Below are positions 5,541 to 7,545 of a DNA stretch of 7,545 bases, piece after piece; within the stretch, counting starts at the first letter, position 1; every line of letters starts with the position of its first letter. The position numbers and the translations under genes are program-made. The notes beneath the pieces were generated by a model. It saw only the letters and a program-made list of their open reading frames with translations. It made no database searches and was not told the DNA's origin. Source of the stretch: Synergistaceae bacterium. Its GTDB lineage: Bacteria; Synergistota; Synergistia; Synergistales; Synergistaceae. Where the stretch lies: contig JAISDQ010000175.1 in NCBI GenBank assembly GCA_031264605.1, forward strand, positions 1-7,545. Direction: 5' to 3'.

Positions 5541-6366
5541 AACGATCGACCTGCACGTTCACAGCGTTTTTTCGGACGGGACGTGCACAGTCAAAGAATT
5601 GGCCGGGAGCGCCAAAAGAAAGGGCGTCTCGGTGATGGCTCTCACCGATCACGACACGCTCGACGGATGGAAAGATTTCAAAAGAGAGTGCGGGGTTTTT
5701 TCCATTTCTCCGGTGTCCGGAGTCGAATTATCCGCGATGTCCGACAGGACGGTACATATTCTGGGCTACAGAATGGAGCGCTTCGAACCTCTTGAAAACG
5801 CTCTCGAATGGGTCAGGGATCGCAGAGACGCCAGAAACGGCACGATGATTTCCCGCCTGCGCGAAAATGGGCTCGATATAACGCTCGACGACGTAAGGCG
5901 CGAAGCGGGGGGGCGCGTGCTGGCGCGGCCTCATTTCGCCAGAGCCCTCGTGACAAAGGGTTATGTCCCTGATTTCCGGTCGGCTTTCACCATGTACATA
6001 GGCCGCGGAGCCGCGGCTTATGTGAAGCGCGAAGGGCTGTCGCCGGAAGACTGCGTGAAGATAATCAGGGAAGCCGGCGGACTGCCCGTTTTGGCGCATC
6101 CATCGCTGACGGGCCTGGACGCCGAGGGGCTGGGAAAATTGCTCGAAATGTTGAGGGAGCACGGACTTTGGGGGCTCGAATGCATTTCATCCCATTGTTC
6201 GTCGGAGGCGGCTTACGGCTACCTGACCATCGCGGCCAAGTATTCTCTCTTTCCGACCGCCGGCTCGGATTTTCACGGTTCCGCCCGCCCGGAGGCCGAA
6301 CTTGGCGTCAGGGTGAGCGATGATTTCGTGCCGTGGGCGCGGCTGGGCGTAAATTTTTGCCGGTAA
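5536..6366 (+). CDS. PHP-domain phosphoesterase, TrpH/YciV (RNase AM) type, probable ATT start
   Basis: The product is a cytoplasmic metal-dependent phosphoesterase. Characterised relatives dephosphorylate 3',5'-nucleoside bisphosphates such as pAp, or act as a 5'-3' exoribonuclease (E. coli YciV/RNase AM). All PHP motifs are present: DLHVHSVFSDG (D5, H7, H9, D14), LTDHDT (D38, H39, D40), GVELS (E64), VHILGY (H74), RPHFARA (H133), LAHPS (H188) and GSDFHG (D245, H247). The length of 276 residues is normal for the family. The start is placed at ATT 5536, giving MRTIDLHVHS, the usual family N-terminus, with GGAGGAGG just upstream. No ATG, GTG or well-placed TTG exists. The next alternatives are TTG 5506 (ten extra residues, no ribosome site) and ATC 5545. 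It overlaps cheW by five bases and is surely co-transcribed with it. A pAp-phosphatase role is inferred from family. Confidence 0.87.
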   Translation: MRTIDLHVHSVFSDGTCTVKELAGSAKRKGVSVMALTDHDTLDGWKDFKRECGVFSISPVSGVELSAMSDRTVHILGYRMERFEPLENALEWVRDRRDARNGTMISRLRENGLDITLDDVRREAGGRVLARPHFARALVTKGYVPDFRSAFTMYIGRGAAAYVKREGLSPEDCVKIIREAGGLPVLAHPSLTGLDAEGLGKLLEMLREHGLWGLECISSHCSSEAAYGYLTIAAKYSLFPTAGSDFHGSARPEAELGVRVSDDFVPWARLGVNFCR

Positions 6367-6397
6367 CTCAAAACCGGAAAACTGCTATACCGCCATT

Positions 6398-6403
6398 TAT
6401 ACT
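6398..6403 (+). promoter_or_regulatory. Possible -10 box upstream of ltaE
   Basis: TATACT matches five of six -10 bases and lies 32 bases after the PHP stop. No -35 box or extended TG is found. If it is active, RNA would start near 6410. Otherwise ltaE is read from the cheW promoter, as no terminator separates them. Confidence 0.25.
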
Positions 6404-6418
6404 TAAGGAAACAAAAAT

Positions 6419-6442
6419 ATGACCGGCGGAAGCCGTTCATAA
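6419..6442 (+). CDS. Possible 7-codon leader peptide MTGGSRS before ltaE
   Basis: An ATG with AAGGA (6405-6409) nine bases upstream opens a reading frame of seven codons ending in TAA: Met-Thr-Gly-Gly-Ser-Arg-Ser. Threonine and glycine are the substrate and product of the enzyme encoded 50 bases downstream. Translation would cover the CCGGCGGAA segment that can pair with TTCCGCCGG downstream. A frame this short can arise by chance, so this is suggestive only. Confidence 0.3.
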   Translation: MTGGSRS

Positions 6443-6469
6443 AAATCAAGCCCCCGGTTCCGCCGGGGG
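6423..6469 (+). promoter_or_regulatory. Two mutually exclusive RNA stems in the ltaE leader
   Basis: CCGGCGGAA (6423-6431) can pair perfectly with TTCCGCCGG (6458-6466). Alternatively CCCCCGG (6451-6457) pairs with CCGGGGG (6463-6469) around a 5-base loop. Both use 6463-6466, so only one can form. Neither is followed by a T-run on the plus strand, so a classical attenuator is not shown. The hairpin may be a weak terminator, an mRNA stabiliser or a translation switch; the ltaE ribosome site (6481-6485) is outside both stems. Confidence 0.4.
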
Positions 6470-6493
6470 TCAGCGACTACGGGAGCAATCATC

Positions 6494-7531
6494 TTGGAAT
6501 ATCTCGATTTCAGAAGCGACACGGTAACGAAGCCCACGGAAGAAATGAGGGCCGCTATGGCCTCGGCTGAGGTCGGCGACGACGTATACGGCGACGACCC
6601 CACCGTGAACGAACTGCAGGATTACGCCGCGGGGCTGACGGGCATGGAAGCGGCTTTATACGTCTGTTCGGGCACTATGGGGAATCTGGTCTCATTGATG
6701 TCCCACTGCGCCAGGGGAGAGGGCGTCCTGATGGGAACGCTTTCGCACACTTGGAAGAACGAGGCGGGCAACGCGGCCTTCTTGGCGGGCGTCATGCCTT
6801 ATCCCCTCGACGACTCGTCCGGCCTGCCTTCCGAGGAATCGGTCAAAGCGTCGTATCAGCCGGAGGGAAACGTTCATTGCGCCCATACGGTTCTTTTGAC
6901 GCTCGAAAACACGCACAACGCGGCGGGCGGCCTTCCCGCCGAAGCGGGACGGTTTTCGGACATCGCCGGGCTGGCGCGCGGTATGGGGTTGAAAGTCCAC
7001 GTCGACGGGGCGAGGATATTCAACGCGGTGGCTTATTTCGGAAACGACGTCAGGGATTATACGCGTCACGCCGACTCGGTGCAGATATGCCTTTCGAAAG
7101 GACTGGGCGCTCCCATGGGGTCGGTGGTGTGCGGGACGCGTTCTTTTGTCGAGAGGGCCAGAAAATACAGAAAAGCCCTGGGGGGAGGTCAGCGGCAGAC
7201 AGGCGTCGCGGCCGCGGCGGGGCTTATCGCGCTCAAACAAATGCGGCGCCGCCTCCCGGACGATCACAAAAACGCCGCCGCGCTCGCGGAAGGCCTCACC
7301 GCGGCCGGTTATGACGTAGAAGCGACGCCCAGGCGCACAAATATGGCGTATTTCGGCGTCAGTGGACATCAAGGGGACGCCGGGGCGTTCGCCCAAAAGT
7401 GCGCGGAACGCGGATTACTGGTGGGCGCGGCCGGCGAGGGAAGGATACGGATGGTCACGCATCTCGGCGTGGACGAAAACGCTGTGGCAGCCGCTATAGA
7501 TATATTGAAGGATTTGGGCGCGCGGAGGTAG
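6494..7531 (+). CDS. ltaE: Low-specificity L-threonine aldolase
   Basis: This is a PLP enzyme of fold type I that splits L-threonine or allo-threonine into glycine and acetaldehyde, in the cytoplasm. The 345-residue protein matches the family length of about 335-350. Signature motifs in order are FRSDTVTKPT (6-15), GDDVYGDDPTVNELQ (28-42), CSGTMGNL (58-65), H85 stacking on the cofactor, ENTHNAAGG (138-146), HVDGAR (169-174, with D171 contacting the PLP ring nitrogen) and SKGLGAPMGS (201-210), with K202 as the Schiff-base lysine. The start is TTG at 6494, with GGGAG at 6481-6485 eight bases upstream; no ATG is available before the FRSDTVT motif. All catalytic residues are present, so it is probably active. 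It follows the PHP gene by 127 bases on the same strand and may be a separate unit. Only 14 bases follow its stop in the window. Confidence 0.95.
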   Translation: MEYLDFRSDTVTKPTEEMRAAMASAEVGDDVYGDDPTVNELQDYAAGLTGMEAALYVCSGTMGNLVSLMSHCARGEGVLMGTLSHTWKNEAGNAAFLAGVMPYPLDDSSGLPSEESVKASYQPEGNVHCAHTVLLTLENTHNAAGGLPAEAGRFSDIAGLARGMGLKVHVDGARIFNAVAYFGNDVRDYTRHADSVQICLSKGLGAPMGSVVCGTRSFVERARKYRKALGGGQRQTGVAAAAGLIALKQMRRRLPDDHKNAAALAEGLTAAGYDVEATPRRTNMAYFGVSGHQGDAGAFAQKCAERGLLVGAAGEGRIRMVTHLGVDENAVAAAIDILKDLGARR

Positions 7532-7545
7532 GCGGGGTTGTCGGG

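Overview
This 7.5-kb, GC-rich, gene-dense stretch looks like the chromosome of a motile, probably anaerobic bacterium. Flagellar rod genes, a CheW adaptor, a BFD-type iron-sulfur flavoprotein and a secreted beta-propeller protein together fit a flagellated, probably two-membraned bacterium. The protein style reminds me of Synergistota, but this is an impression and not proven. Nothing suggests a phage, plasmid or insertion sequence. The only repeat-type DNA is a pair of small REP-like palindromes.

Layout. (1) 1-819, plus strand: the 3' part of flgB, then complete flgC, closed by a clear intrinsic terminator at 841-866. (2) 820-1067: a 248-base gap with the terminator, two related CTTG-loop palindromes, a third hairpin and a likely promoter (TTCAAA, 17 bases, TACAAT). 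(3) 1068-3333, plus: a two-gene operon with 8-base overlap, a HisJ-type PHP phosphatase followed by a GlpA/LhgO-like FAD oxidoreductase with a C-terminal [2Fe-2S] domain. (4) 3336-4822, minus: a two-gene operon with ATGA overlap, a winged-helix-like regulator with a C-terminal cysteine cluster and an exported eight-bladed PQQ-like propeller. The propeller gene ends only 2 bases from the end of the oxidoreductase gene. (5) 4823-5021: an AT-rich divergent promoter region. (6) 5022-6366, plus: cheW, overlapping a TrpH/YciV-type PHP phosphoesterase that seems to start at a rare ATT codon. (7) 6367-6493: a leader with a possible 7-codon peptide and two mutually exclusive RNA stems. (8) 6494-7531: low-specificity L-threonine aldolase, with a TTG start.

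How the genes may work together: flgBC and cheW belong to motility and chemotaxis. The two PHP enzymes, the flavoprotein and threonine aldolase are metabolic. The regulator and propeller form their own unit, probably acting at the cell envelope. I see no single pathway linking all of them. The points most worth a second look are the ATT start of the second PHP gene, the leader before ltaE, the exactly 40-residue periodic propeller with its cysteine-bearing regulator, and the orphan GlpA-like oxidoreductase coupled to a PHP phosphatase.
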